Source: an uncultured bacterium (lineage in GTDB: Bacteria > Bacteroidota > Rhodothermia > Rhodothermales > UBA10348). From it: a stretch of DNA of 60,236 bases. The notes beneath the pieces were generated by a model. That model saw nothing but the letters and a program-made list of their open reading frames with translations, ran no database searches and was not told the origin of the DNA. Shown piece after piece: positions 8,391-16,749 of this stretch. Both the position numbers and the translations under genes were made by a program. The stretch's first letter is position 1. Each line of letters starts with the position of its first letter. Location: positions 1 to 60,236 of the forward strand of contig CALIKL010000055.1 of assembly GCA_938018055.1 (NCBI GenBank), in the 5' to 3' direction.

Positions 8391-8933
8391 ATGAAGTACA
8401 TCAGATACATCGCTTCCGGCGTCGTTCTCGGACTTGGCGTCCTGGTTTGGGCCGCTTTCAACAACCACGACGATCCACCAGCGGTCGGCGACCAGGCACC
8501 TGAATTCACGCTCGTTTCCAACGAAGGCACCGAAGTGAGTCTGAATGAATACCGCGGCCAGTGGGTCGTATTGTATTTCTACCCCAAAGACTTCACGAGC
8601 GGTTGCACCATCCAGACCCGCAACTTCCAGCGCGACATGGAAGAATACGTAGCGCGTGGCGCCACGATTCTTGGTGTGAGTGTAGATGATGCGGAAACGC
8701 ACGCGTCATTCTGCGAAAAAGAAAGCCTGACGTTCAAGCTCCTGGCCGATACCGAAGCGGCCGTTTCTGAGGCATATGGCTCGGTTCGTGGCCTGTCTGA
8801 AGTAAAGATGAGTGCTCGTAATACCTTTGTCATCGATCCCGAGGGCAAAGTGGCTGAAGTTTTTCTTGGCGTGAATCCGACTCCCCATTCGGAAGATGTC
8901 CTTGCTACGCTGGATCGCCTGCAGACATCCTGA
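8391..8933 (+). CDS. Membrane-anchored PrxQ/BCP-type thiol peroxidase
   Basis: A 180-residue peroxiredoxin with an N-terminal hydrophobic anchor (residues 4-22), so it probably acts on the outer face of the inner membrane. The AhpC/TSA fold is clear: GDQAPEFTLVSNEG, FYPKDFTSGCTIQTRNF, and FVIDPEGKV. The peroxidatic Cys is C72. C108 lies 36 residues later in HASFCEKES, which fits the alpha-3 position of the resolving Cys in PrxQ enzymes such as those of Xanthomonas, rather than the more usual +5 position. The FAD oxidase gene begins 3 nt after the stop, suggesting one operon in which the peroxidase could remove peroxide made by the oxidase. Confidence 0.88.
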   Translation: MKYIRYIASGVVLGLGVLVWAAFNNHDDPPAVGDQAPEFTLVSNEGTEVSLNEYRGQWVVLYFYPKDFTSGCTIQTRNFQRDMEEYVARGATILGVSVDDAETHASFCEKESLTFKLLADTEAAVSEAYGSVRGLSEVKMSARNTFVIDPEGKVAEVFLGVNPTPHSEDVLATLDRLQTS

Positions 8934-8936
8934 CCC

Positions 8937-10115
8937 ATGCAGCCGGCCCCCGACATTCTGATTGTTGGAGCCGGCGTGTTCGGCGTCACCGCGGCGCTTG
9001 AACTGACATCACGCGGACACACGGTGGCCCTTGTTGATCAAGGGCCACCGCCGTTTTTGCTGGCCGCCTCGTCCGATATCAGCAAGGTGGTCCGCATGGA
9101 ATACGGATCGGACGCCTTCTACATGCGCCTTGCAGAAGAGGCCATGGAAGGGTTCGACGCGTGGAACGAGTCGCTTTCACGCCCCTTCTATCATGAAACG
9201 GGCGTGTTGATGCTTTCCCGCGAAGCGATGCAGCCCGGCGGATTCGAGCATGACTCATGGAAGACCTTGCAGGAACGCGGCCATGAGCCAGAGCGCATCG
9301 ACTCCAAGCTCCTTTCCGATCGATTCCCGGCATTCGACCCGTCCATGTACACCGACGGATTCTTTCATGCCCGCGGCGGCTGGGTGGAAAGTGGCTCGCT
9401 GATTCAGGAGCTTTTCCAGCGGGCTCTTGCCGCTGGAGTGCGTTTCACAGAGGGCATGGTGACCGATCTGCTGTTGGAAGATGGGCGTTGCCTTGGCGCC
9501 ACACTGGCGGATGGCTCCAGTCTCGAAGCGGGTCATACCCTGCTTGCCTGCGGCGCCTGGACGACGAATCTCCTGCCGGAGCTCAAGCCGTTTTTCCGCT
9601 CCTCGGGCCACCCGGTATTCCATCTCCGGCCGGCCGAACCCAAGCGCTTCGCGCCCCCGGAATTCTGCACCTTCACGGCCGACATCGCACACACCGGGTG
9701 GTACGGTTTCGCCGTTCATCCCTCGGAAGGCGTCGTAAAGATCGGTCGACATGGTACGGGACTCGATGTGGACCCCGTGGCCGACCCGCGCGAGGTCTAC
9801 GAATCGGATATTCAGGCGATGTGGGCATTCGTTCGTGAAGCCCTTCCTGCTCTGACGGAAGCGGAACTCGTTTACACCCGGCGCTGCCTTTACGCCGACA
9901 CGATCGATGCCGACTACTGGCTGGATCATCATCCGGAATATGCGGGATTGTCGGTTGCGAGCGGAGGAAGCGGCCATGGATTCAAGATGGCGCCCATTCT
10001 GGGATCATTGATTGCAAACCGGTTGGAAGGCGTCGCTGATGACCGCCTGGAGCGCTTCAGATGGCGCACGGACCGGGCCGCGTACAAAAGCGAAGCCGCC
10101 CGTTTCGTCGGATAA
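8937..10115 (+). CDS. FAD-dependent amine oxidase/dehydrogenase (DAO family, sarcosine oxidase-like)
   Basis: A 392-residue flavoprotein. The N-terminal Rossmann dinucleotide motif is ILIVGAGVFGVTAALEL. The C-terminus has SVASGGSGHGFKMAPILG, the FAD-binding end of the sarcosine oxidase/MTOX/fructosyl-amine oxidase group. Enzymes of this group oxidise secondary amines or amino acids and usually reduce O2 to H2O2. The flavin-linking Cys of monomeric sarcosine oxidase would fall near the ARRCLYAD-like region; TRRCLYADT is present. Substrate is unknown. It lies between a peroxiredoxin and an alpha/beta hydrolase gene with only a few bases between genes. Confidence 0.82.
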   Translation: MQPAPDILIVGAGVFGVTAALELTSRGHTVALVDQGPPPFLLAASSDISKVVRMEYGSDAFYMRLAEEAMEGFDAWNESLSRPFYHETGVLMLSREAMQPGGFEHDSWKTLQERGHEPERIDSKLLSDRFPAFDPSMYTDGFFHARGGWVESGSLIQELFQRALAAGVRFTEGMVTDLLLEDGRCLGATLADGSSLEAGHTLLACGAWTTNLLPELKPFFRSSGHPVFHLRPAEPKRFAPPEFCTFTADIAHTGWYGFAVHPSEGVVKIGRHGTGLDVDPVADPREVYESDIQAMWAFVREALPALTEAELVYTRRCLYADTIDADYWLDHHPEYAGLSVASGGSGHGFKMAPILGSLIANRLEGVADDRLERFRWRTDRAAYKSEAARFVG

Positions 10116-10119
10116 GCGC

Positions 10120-11073
10120 GTGCCACTCGTCCCGTCGCCATCATATCAACCACCTTGGTGGGTTCGCGAACCGCACTGGCACACGATTTTTGCAGCCAAG
10201 ATGCGTCGAGTCCCCTCTCCCGCCTGGAAACGTCAGCGCATCGAATTATCCGATGGCGATTTTGTCGATCTCGATGTCCTTGGATCGGCATCGCAAACTG
10301 GAGTGGTCCTGCTCCATGGCCTGCAAGGATCAACCTCCCGGACCTATATACGTGCGATGGCCGATACGCTGTGGGAGTCAGGTGTAAGCGTCTTTGCGCT
10401 CAACTTCCGCGGTTGCTCCGGTGAGCCCAATCGGTTGCTGCGCTCGTACCATTCAGGAGCAACAGAGGACTTTCGTGCCGTCCTGGATACCATAACGGAT
10501 CGGTGTGAGGTAATTCATGCGGTAGGCTTCAGCCTGGGCGGCAACCTGCTTCTGAAGCATCTGGGGGAGGAAGGGCGTGCCTCGCGCATCAGCCGCGCCG
10601 TTGCCGTATCCGTTCCATGCGACCTCAAAGGAAGCGCTCATCAGCTGGCTAGCCCAGGAAATCGGCTCTACATGTGGAATTTCATGCGATCCCTGAGAGC
10701 AACAATGCAGCAGAAAGCGGACGCATTTCCCAACCAGGTAGACATTTCCGGCCTCAGGGAAATAAAAACTTTTCAGGCCTTCGATGATCGATTCACGGCG
10801 CCGCTGCACGGCTTTCGAGACGCTAACCATTACTGGGCATCATGCAGCAGCATGCACTTCCTGGAGAATATCCGCATACCGACGCTGCTTCTCAACGCCA
10901 AGGACGACCCCTTCCTCTCGGAAGGCTGTTATCCGTATGACATCTGTTCAGCATCCTCGTATGTCCACCTTGAGACGCCTGAGCTCGGAGGACATGTCGG
11001 CTTTCTGAATGGTGCTCGTTCGTATGCCGAGAAAAGAGCCGTCGAATTCCTCAGCAGTACTGCCGCTACTTGA
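10120..11073 (+). CDS. YheT-like alpha/beta hydrolase (COG0429)
   Basis: About 317 residues. A GTG at 10120 is used, 4 nt after the FAD oxidase stop; the longer frame overlaps that gene. The family start PPWWVREPHWHTIFAA is present. The catalytic set is visible: nucleophile Ser in GFSLGGNLLLK, Asp in LLNAKDDPFL and His in ELGGHVGF. YheT-type enzymes are cytoplasmic esterase-like hydrolases of poorly known substrate. It is the third gene of the peroxiredoxin/oxidase/hydrolase run and overlaps the convergent GH18 gene by 8 bp. Confidence 0.85.
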   Translation: MPLVPSPSYQPPWWVREPHWHTIFAAKMRRVPSPAWKRQRIELSDGDFVDLDVLGSASQTGVVLLHGLQGSTSRTYIRAMADTLWESGVSVFALNFRGCSGEPNRLLRSYHSGATEDFRAVLDTITDRCEVIHAVGFSLGGNLLLKHLGEEGRASRISRAVAVSVPCDLKGSAHQLASPGNRLYMWNFMRSLRATMQQKADAFPNQVDISGLREIKTFQAFDDRFTAPLHGFRDANHYWASCSSMHFLENIRIPTLLLNAKDDPFLSEGCYPYDICSASSYVHLETPELGGHVGFLNGARSYAEKRAVEFLSSTAAT

Positions 11074-12157
11074 ACGTAGCGTCCAGAAGTGGCCAGACAT
11101 CGGGGTCTTCGGCTCCCAGTACCCAAATGGAAACACCCCTCAGCCCGGGGTATTCGGCCACCAGATCCAGCTTGGCCTGCATCGATCGAGCGTTTTCCAG
11201 GAAGACCCAATGGAATACGCCATACTCCGGCCAGAATCCATAGGTCACACCATGTTCGGGCAGCCAGATCCGCTCGGCATTGTTGGCCGTCAGCAGGGAG
11301 TCGGCCCGGGTGAATTGGACTTCATTGCCTCGCACGCGCACCGCGCCATTCGAAAACCAGTCAGGATGCCAGTAGCCCGAATAGAACGGCAACCCAATTG
11401 AAATCTTCTCGATGGGGACGCCCTGCGCCAGCGCATAGTCAAGCATCTCTCTCATCCAGGGCAGACCCGTGATGGGCCCTGGCGCGGTCGGTCCGCCGTG
11501 CTGGGCATAGGTCATGAGCGAGATGAAGTCGCCCGCTTCGGCGATCGCTTTCATGTCGAAATTCCCTCGCCAATTGTCCTGCATATACCGGGAAAATCCG
11601 CCTTCGGCCGCCTGATCATTGGTTGGCACAACGGCCACGGACGCCGTCATCCCGTTGGCGTGCAATGCTTTCGCAGCCCGCTGGAAATAGGCCGTAAACC
11701 GATCCTTGTAGTGACGATCCACGTTTTCGTAATCAAACTGCCATCCCCAGAACCCGTGCTCCAGACCCTCTGCGACCATGAAATCAATGGTCTTCTGCTG
11801 GGCCTCCACGTTGTCGAGCAGCGCGTGGATGATGGGCTGATTGAAGCCGGGATTCATGATCAGCGGCATCAGACGCGTGCCCGTTTCGCGGGCTTCCTCG
11901 AGCAGCCGCTGCGGCACACCGCCACGGACATTGCCCAGGGAGTCGACCGCATAGACCTGGGGGCTGATCACATCGATCGAGGAAGCCCGCTCCAGGAATG
12001 TGCTTGCCCCCCGACGTTCTCCTGACCCTCCGTAGACGATTACTTCCTGCGCCATGCCATCCGCAACCCAAAGCAGGGTCCATACGAATACCAAACAGAC
12101 ATACCATCCCCGTGGTCGCCTCCTTGCAAAGTGACTGCCTGGTAGTTCATTCATCAT
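11066..12157 (-). CDS. Exported glycoside hydrolase family 18 protein
   Basis: About 363 residues with an N-terminal hydrophobic export segment (VCLVFVWTLLWVADGMAQ). The TIM-barrel GH18 pattern is present: SSIDVISPQVYAVD at beta 2 and GFWGWQFDYENV at beta 4, where D-Y-E fits the DxE end of the DxxDxDxE catalytic motif. ISLMTYAQHGG (beta 6) and FHWVFLENARS follow. It resembles YaaH/YdhD-type GH18 proteins that act on peptidoglycan or chitin-like polymers. GGGAGG-like Shine-Dalgarno sequence (GGGAGGATCC) sits just upstream of the double ATG at 12157, which decides the start. It diverges from the zinc-ribbon gene. Confidence 0.83.
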   Translation of the reverse strand: MMNELPGSHFARRRPRGWYVCLVFVWTLLWVADGMAQEVIVYGGSGERRGASTFLERASSIDVISPQVYAVDSLGNVRGGVPQRLLEEARETGTRLMPLIMNPGFNQPIIHALLDNVEAQQKTIDFMVAEGLEHGFWGWQFDYENVDRHYKDRFTAYFQRAAKALHANGMTASVAVVPTNDQAAEGGFSRYMQDNWRGNFDMKAIAEAGDFISLMTYAQHGGPTAPGPITGLPWMREMLDYALAQGVPIEKISIGLPFYSGYWHPDWFSNGAVRVRGNEVQFTRADSLLTANNAERIWLPEHGVTYGFWPEYGVFHWVFLENARSMQAKLDLVAEYPGLRGVSIWVLGAEDPDVWPLLDATFK

Positions 12158-12182
12158 CGGATCCTCCCAATCTGCCGGAAAC

Positions 12183-12395
12183 ATGAAACACGAAGCCTGG
12201 ACCTGCCCGAAATGTAATCACCACGAGTTCGAGACGGACACCATCCGCACAACGGGTGATGGGCTCTCGCGCTTCTTAGACGTCCAGAACCGCATGTTCA
12301 CCGCCGTCTCCTGCACGCGATGCACCTACACGGAATTCTACCGCGGTGGAACCAAGAACCTGGACAACATTCTAGATTTCTTCCTCAGTACGTGA
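12183..12395 (+). CDS. Small zinc-ribbon protein (DUF2082-like)
   Basis: A 70-residue protein with two Cys pairs, C8-x2-C11 and C44-x2-C47, forming a zinc ribbon, and the ending LDNILDFFL common to the family. Such proteins are annotated as nucleic-acid-binding zinc ribbons, without known function. Its ATG lies 25 bp from the start of the divergent GH18 gene. Confidence 0.82.
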   Translation: MKHEAWTCPKCNHHEFETDTIRTTGDGLSRFLDVQNRMFTAVSCTRCTYTEFYRGGTKNLDNILDFFLST

Positions 12396-12518
12396 TGAGG
12401 GTCTGACGAATCTGCTCTTAGCCTTTCAGAAGTTCTCCGAAACGCTATTTTGAAATACAGGAAACCTTCGTTTCCTGCTTCAGCCCTTTCGCCATCCGCG
12501 CTTACTGCGAGGCCCCGC

Positions 12519-13691
12519 ATGCCGACAATCATGGACCGCTCCCAACGCCGTTTCCTATTGGTGACGGTCATTCTGGTCTCTCTTCTGTTTCTCTGGATGG
12601 TGCGCAGTTTCCTGATCGCACTGTTCCTGGCGGCCATCTTTTCTACCATGGCGATGCCCATGCACCGGATCATCAGGCGGCGTGTCGGTATGCGCCATTC
12701 ACTGGCTGCATCGTTTTCCCTGCTCATCCTGATCGTTGCCGTCGGGATTCCCCTGTTCGCATTCATGGGTCTGGTCGCTAATCAGGCCATTGAGATCAGC
12801 AGTGCCGCGCGACCGTGGATTGAAAATCAGATCATCGAGCTGGGCAATTGGGACGAGCTTCTGCTGGAATATTCATTCCTGGGCTACATCTTTCCCGGTG
12901 AAGGTGAGCTCCTGGCCAAGCTGAGCGAATTTACCGCTGCTGCCGGCCGATTCCTGGCAGACAGCGTGGTCGAGGTCACGCGCGGTACGGCAGCCTTCTC
13001 TCTGCAGGTCTTCGTCCTACTCTACGCGATGTTCTTCTTCCTGAAGGACGGCCCGAAAATCATGGACCGCATTTTCTACTACATCCCTCTCCCGGAGGCA
13101 TTCGAGGAAGAGCTGGTCAACCGGATTGTTTCCGTGACGTCTGTCGTGCTCAAAGGATCTCTGGTTATTGGATTGATCCAGGGAGGACTCGCAGGGCTGG
13201 CCTTCCTGTTTGCCGGTATTCCAGGCTGGGCATTCTGGACTACGGTCATGGTTGTCCTTTCGCTCATTCCCGCCGTGGGATCCGCACTGGTCTGGATTCC
13301 AGCTGCCGTGTACTTGTTTTCCACGGGGCCCATGGGCGTTGCCATCGTCTTCACGATATGGTGCGCTGTGGTCGTAGGGACCGTTGACAATTTCCTGCGG
13401 CCCCGTTTGGTCGGTCAGGGTGCGCGCATGCCGGACATCATGGTGTTGATATCCACGCTCGGCGGCATCTTCCTCTTTGGCGCCGTAGGATTCATTATTG
13501 GGCCCATCGTTGCCGCCCTCTTCCTGGGGACCCTCAGTATCTATGGGGAGATGTTTTCGGACACCCTGGGCCAGAAACCACGCTCCATGTGGCAAGGAGA
13601 CCTCGACGAAGCCTTCCGGGCGGAAAAACGACCGACTGAGGAGGACGGACCGAACGAGTCGGCCGACGATGAATCAGCTTCGCCTTCCTGA
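12519..13691 (+). CDS. AI-2E family transporter (PerM/YdiK/TqsA-like)
   Basis: About 390 residues. Two N-terminal helices (FLLVTVILVSLLFLWMV), a central extramembrane part (about residues 110-170), then FVLLYAMFFFLKDG and a C-terminal helical bundle with GLIQGGLAGLAFLFAGIPG, SLIPAVGSALVWIPAA and DNFLRPRLVGQGARMPD, which are hallmark strings of the family. Members export autoinducer-2 or other small solutes or act in Na+/H+ exchange; which applies is unknown. The acidic C-terminal tail (EEDGPNESADDES) is cytoplasmic. The ATG at 12519 is chosen; 12531 is also possible. Confidence 0.85.
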   Translation: MPTIMDRSQRRFLLVTVILVSLLFLWMVRSFLIALFLAAIFSTMAMPMHRIIRRRVGMRHSLAASFSLLILIVAVGIPLFAFMGLVANQAIEISSAARPWIENQIIELGNWDELLLEYSFLGYIFPGEGELLAKLSEFTAAAGRFLADSVVEVTRGTAAFSLQVFVLLYAMFFFLKDGPKIMDRIFYYIPLPEAFEEELVNRIVSVTSVVLKGSLVIGLIQGGLAGLAFLFAGIPGWAFWTTVMVVLSLIPAVGSALVWIPAAVYLFSTGPMGVAIVFTIWCAVVVGTVDNFLRPRLVGQGARMPDIMVLISTLGGIFLFGAVGFIIGPIVAALFLGTLSIYGEMFSDTLGQKPRSMWQGDLDEAFRAEKRPTEEDGPNESADDESASPS

Positions 13692-13705
13692 TCGTCGACT
13701 CCTAC

Positions 13706-13984
13706 ATGATCGATCCTCCGACATTGCCTCGTGCCAGCGCATCATCGTCCAAGAGTACCACCGTGGGGTGGCTGCTGTGGCGCGGCGGACTTTGGTTTTG
13801 CGGGGTGTATATCGGATGGGAAGGTTCGGTGCGAATCTGGCGATTCCTGCTGGGCATGGAGTTGCCCGATCCCGTATTCGTGGGTATCGTAATGATGCTT
13901 GTTGGAAGCGTCCTCGTGGTCGCCTCACTTATTCTGGAGCGCATTCAAGATGCCCGGTTGGAGGCCGAGATGCTCGATGAATGA
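13706..13984 (+). CDS. Small two-helix membrane protein, unknown
   Basis: A 92-residue protein with a Ser/Pro-rich start and two hydrophobic segments (GWLLWRGGLWFCGVYIGW and PVFVGIVMMLVGSVLVVASLIL), followed by a charged tail ERIQDARLEAEMLDE. No known family is recognised. It begins 14 bp after the AI-2E transporter gene and overlaps the next small membrane gene by 8 bp, so the three are probably one transcript. Confidence 0.65.
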   Translation: MIDPPTLPRASASSSKSTTVGWLLWRGGLWFCGVYIGWEGSVRIWRFLLGMELPDPVFVGIVMMLVGSVLVVASLILERIQDARLEAEMLDE

Positions 13985-14231
13985 ATGGATTCGCCGAACC
14001 GGTTTTGCCCTGGTTATCCTGGGTTTCCTGATCACAGCCTCTTGGTTCATTGATCCCCTCTGGGAAGTAGTGAGCCACTATCGTCTGCTACCCGTGCCGC
14101 TGCAACTCGGCATTGCCATAGCCGCCATTGGCCTCACTGTCTTGATGATCTCCCTGATCGCCGAGCGCTGGGCGGATCGAGAGGCCGATGCCGCTCTGCG
14201 TGAAGACGCTCCTCGCCCCCCTTCTTCCTGA
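13977..14231 (+). CDS. Small two-helix membrane protein, unknown
   Basis: An 84-residue protein starting MNEWIRRTGFALVILGFLIT with a second helix LQLGIAIAAIGLTVLMISLIAE and a charged end. The ATG at 13977 lies inside the end of the preceding gene (8-nt overlap), which suggests translational coupling. Its layout (helix, loop, helix, acidic/basic tail) mirrors its neighbour, so the two may form a hetero-oligomer; this is inference. Confidence 0.65.
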   Translation: MNEWIRRTGFALVILGFLITASWFIDPLWEVVSHYRLLPVPLQLGIAIAAIGLTVLMISLIAERWADREADAALREDAPRPPSS

Positions 14232-14249
14232 ATCCTTGCTGAAACCGAT

Positions 14250-14591
14250 ATGCTGATCGTTACCACTGACTCGATCCCCGACCATCGCATTACTGAAACC
14301 CTCGGCATTGCGCGCGGCAATACCATCCGGGCCAAACACATCGGTAAGGACATCCTGGCCGGCCTGCGCATGCTCATCGGGGGCGAAATCAAGGAATACA
14401 CCGCCATGCTGACCGAAGCGCGGAATGCGGCGCTTCAGCGCATGGAGTGGGATGCCCAGAACATGGAAGCTGATGCTGTAGTGAACGTCCGCTTCGTGAC
14501 AAGTCAGGTCATGGCAGGAGCCGCGGAGCTACTTGCGTACGGGACCGCTGTAAAACTTGAGAAGGTCCCTTCTCAGTCCCCTGTGGAATGA
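14250..14591 (+). CDS. YbjQ/UPF0145 family protein
   Basis: A 113-residue protein with IVTTDSIPDHRITETLGIARG, the long helix containing EYTAMLTEARNAALQRM and the GADAVVNVRF-like string EADAVVNVRFVTS, followed by LLAYGTAVKLE. This is the YbjQ/UPF0145 (heavy-metal-binding domain) family, which forms ring pentamers; function is not established. The next frame overlaps its end by 4 bp, but the real start of the cytochrome gene is probably further on. Confidence 0.88.
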   Translation: MLIVTTDSIPDHRITETLGIARGNTIRAKHIGKDILAGLRMLIGGEIKEYTAMLTEARNAALQRMEWDAQNMEADAVVNVRFVTSQVMAGAAELLAYGTAVKLEKVPSQSPVE

Positions 14592-14647
14592 CTGATTCAT
14601 ACCAGCGTCGAAAGGACGCAGACCACACCATCATCCCGCCCGGATCC

Positions 14648-15373
14648 ATGCGTCGTACCCTTTTACTCGCGGCAGTGAGCTTCATGCTGTTGCCCGGACT
14701 TGTTTCTGCCCAAAATGGACCCCAAAACCTTGAATTCTACCCCACGAACATGACCCGAGGGGAGATCATTGCCGAGATGCGGCACTTTTCCTTCGCCCTG
14801 GGCGTGCGGTGCGAGCATTGCCACACGCCCAACGAGAATGGTCGAGGATTCGATTTCGCCTCGGACGCCAATCCGAACAAGGAAAAGGCGCGTGTGATGT
14901 TGTTTATGACGGATGCCATCAACTCGCAATTCCTTCCCGAACTGGCAGACCGCGAACATCCTGCGGTCGAAGTGACGTGCAAGACCTGTCACCGCGGAAC
15001 GGTCAGGCCTCGCCTGCTCTGGCAGGAAATGGTCCTGACTACGCACGAGGAAGGGGTAGAAGCAGCCATTGAAAAGCTCGGCGAACTACGAGAGAACTAC
15101 GACAATGCAGGCGCCTACGATTTCCGCGAAGCAGAGACCAATGTGGTTGCCGAGGAGCTTGCCAAAGAAGGCCGGCATGAGGATGCCATTGCCATCTGGA
15201 TGATGAATGCCGAGCGGTTTCCACAATCCGACGCGATTCAGGCCGGAATGGCGGAGTCCTTTGAAGCCCTGGGAGATACGACGGGTGCCATACAGGCTTA
15301 CGAAGCAGCGCTCGAATTGAACCCCAATCGTAACGATGTACGTCGAAGTTTGGCCATATTGAAGGGAGAGTAA
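14648..15373 (+). CDS. Periplasmic diheme c-type cytochrome with TPR tail (photosynthetic reaction centre cytochrome-like domain)
   Basis: About 241 residues. A signal peptide (MRRTLLLAAVSFMLLPGLVSA) is followed by a region with NMTRGEIIAEMRHFSFALGVRCEHCH and VTCKTCHRGTVRP, giving two CxxCH haem sites. This matches the short cytochrome domain related to the reaction-centre cytochrome subunit that is common in non-phototrophic Acidobacteria and Bacteroidota. The C-terminal half holds two TPR-like repeats (HEDAIAIWMMNAERFPQSD and TTGAIQAYEAALELNPN). It is probably a periplasmic electron carrier or adaptor; partner unknown. The ATG at 14648 is chosen because the signal peptide begins there. Confidence 0.8.
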   Translation: MRRTLLLAAVSFMLLPGLVSAQNGPQNLEFYPTNMTRGEIIAEMRHFSFALGVRCEHCHTPNENGRGFDFASDANPNKEKARVMLFMTDAINSQFLPELADREHPAVEVTCKTCHRGTVRPRLLWQEMVLTTHEEGVEAAIEKLGELRENYDNAGAYDFREAETNVVAEELAKEGRHEDAIAIWMMNAERFPQSDAIQAGMAESFEALGDTTGAIQAYEAALELNPNRNDVRRSLAILKGE

Positions 15374-15447
15374 GCCTTGGCAGTGCGCAAGAATCGAACG
15401 GTTTCTTTAATCTGGACCCTCCTGTGAATCAGCACGATGATCTGCCC

Positions 15448-16743
15448 ATGTCCTCCCGACTCCTGACTTTGCTGGCGCTCTCGCTGGTTGCCCTCCCTGC
15501 CTTTTCCCAGGCATCGCTCGAGGCCCTGATCGATGACATCGAACCCTCCGTCATTGAATGGCGCCGGGACTTTCATGCGAATCCGGAGCTGTCAAACAGG
15601 GAATTCCGGACGGCAGCCGTCGTAGCAGACCATCTCCATAGTCTCGGACTCGAGGTGGAGACCGAAGTGGCCCACACCGGAGTCATTGGCATTCTTCGTG
15701 GTGCCCATCCGGGCCCGATGGTAGCCCTGCGCGCTGATATGGACGCGCTCCCGGTAAAAGAACGGGTCGATTTACCGTTCAAATCCGAAGTGGTCAGTCT
15801 CTATCGTGGCGAAGAAGTCCCCGTCATGCACGCATGTGGTCATGACACGCATATCGCGATGCTCATGGGGGCTGCCGAAGTCTTGAGCGCCATGCGCGAA
15901 GACCTGCACGGATCGATCAAATTCATCTTTCAGCCGGCTGAGGAAGGCCCGCCCCCGGGAGAAGAAGGTGGCGCGGAGCTCATGGTGAAAGAGGGCGTGA
16001 TGGAAGATGTCGATGCTGTCTTCGGCCTGCATATCAACGCTGGAACGTACATAGGTCAGATCAACTATCGTCCCCAGGGCATCATGGCCGCGGTTGATGA
16101 CTTCCGAATCGTCCTCAATGGCAAACAAGCCCACGGCTCCGCGCCTTGGTTGGGCATCGATCCGATCGTTGCAGCCGCGCAGGTAGTGAACAACCTTCAG
16201 ACCATCGTCAGCCGGAATATGCAGCTGACCAAAGCCGCCGCCGTTGTCACGGTCGGCTCCATCCATGGCGGGGTTCGCTCGAACATCATCCCGGAAGAAC
16301 TGGAGATGCTGGGGACCATCCGGACGTTCGATCCCGAAATGCGGGAAACCCTGCACAAGCGGTTCCGGGAGATTGTGGGTCACACAGCAGCTTCGAACGG
16401 AGCCACGGCCGAGATCCAGCTCCCCTACTCCGCCCACTATCCGGTGACGTACAACGACCCGGACCTGACGGCCTCCATGCTGCCCACACTTGAGCGCATC
16501 GCCGGGGCCGAGAACATCAATCTCATTGACGCTGTCACGGGCGCCGAGGACTTTTCCTATTTCGCCCGCGAGGTGCCTGGCCTGTATGTATTCGTCGGCG
16601 GCAAGCCGCTGGACGCCCCGGCTGATGAAAACGTCTCGCACCATACCCCGGACTTTTTCGTGGATGAATCCGGCATGAAGCTCGGCCTGCAGGCCTACGT
16701 CAACCTGGCCCTCGATTACATGGAGATGGCCTCAACACAGTAG
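15448..16743 (+). CDS. Exported M20D-type amidohydrolase/carboxypeptidase
   Basis: About 431 residues. Signal peptide MSSRLLTLLALSLVALPAFS. The M20 family signatures are complete: WRRDFHANPELSN, ALRADMDALPV, HACGHDTHIAMLMG (metal ligands), FQPAEEG (catalytic Glu region), and GAEDFSYFA followed by SHHTPDF near the C-terminus. Such enzymes hydrolyse N-acyl or aromatic amino-acid conjugates; export to the periplasm suggests nutrient scavenging. A GTG at 15424 is a less likely start. It is followed 6 bp later by an amidase gene, likely co-transcribed. Confidence 0.9.
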   Translation: MSSRLLTLLALSLVALPAFSQASLEALIDDIEPSVIEWRRDFHANPELSNREFRTAAVVADHLHSLGLEVETEVAHTGVIGILRGAHPGPMVALRADMDALPVKERVDLPFKSEVVSLYRGEEVPVMHACGHDTHIAMLMGAAEVLSAMREDLHGSIKFIFQPAEEGPPPGEEGGAELMVKEGVMEDVDAVFGLHINAGTYIGQINYRPQGIMAAVDDFRIVLNGKQAHGSAPWLGIDPIVAAAQVVNNLQTIVSRNMQLTKAAAVVTVGSIHGGVRSNIIPEELEMLGTIRTFDPEMRETLHKRFREIVGHTAASNGATAEIQLPYSAHYPVTYNDPDLTASMLPTLERIAGAENINLIDAVTGAEDFSYFAREVPGLYVFVGGKPLDAPADENVSHHTPDFFVDESGMKLGLQAYVNLALDYMEMASTQ

Positions 16744-16749
16744 ATCGCC

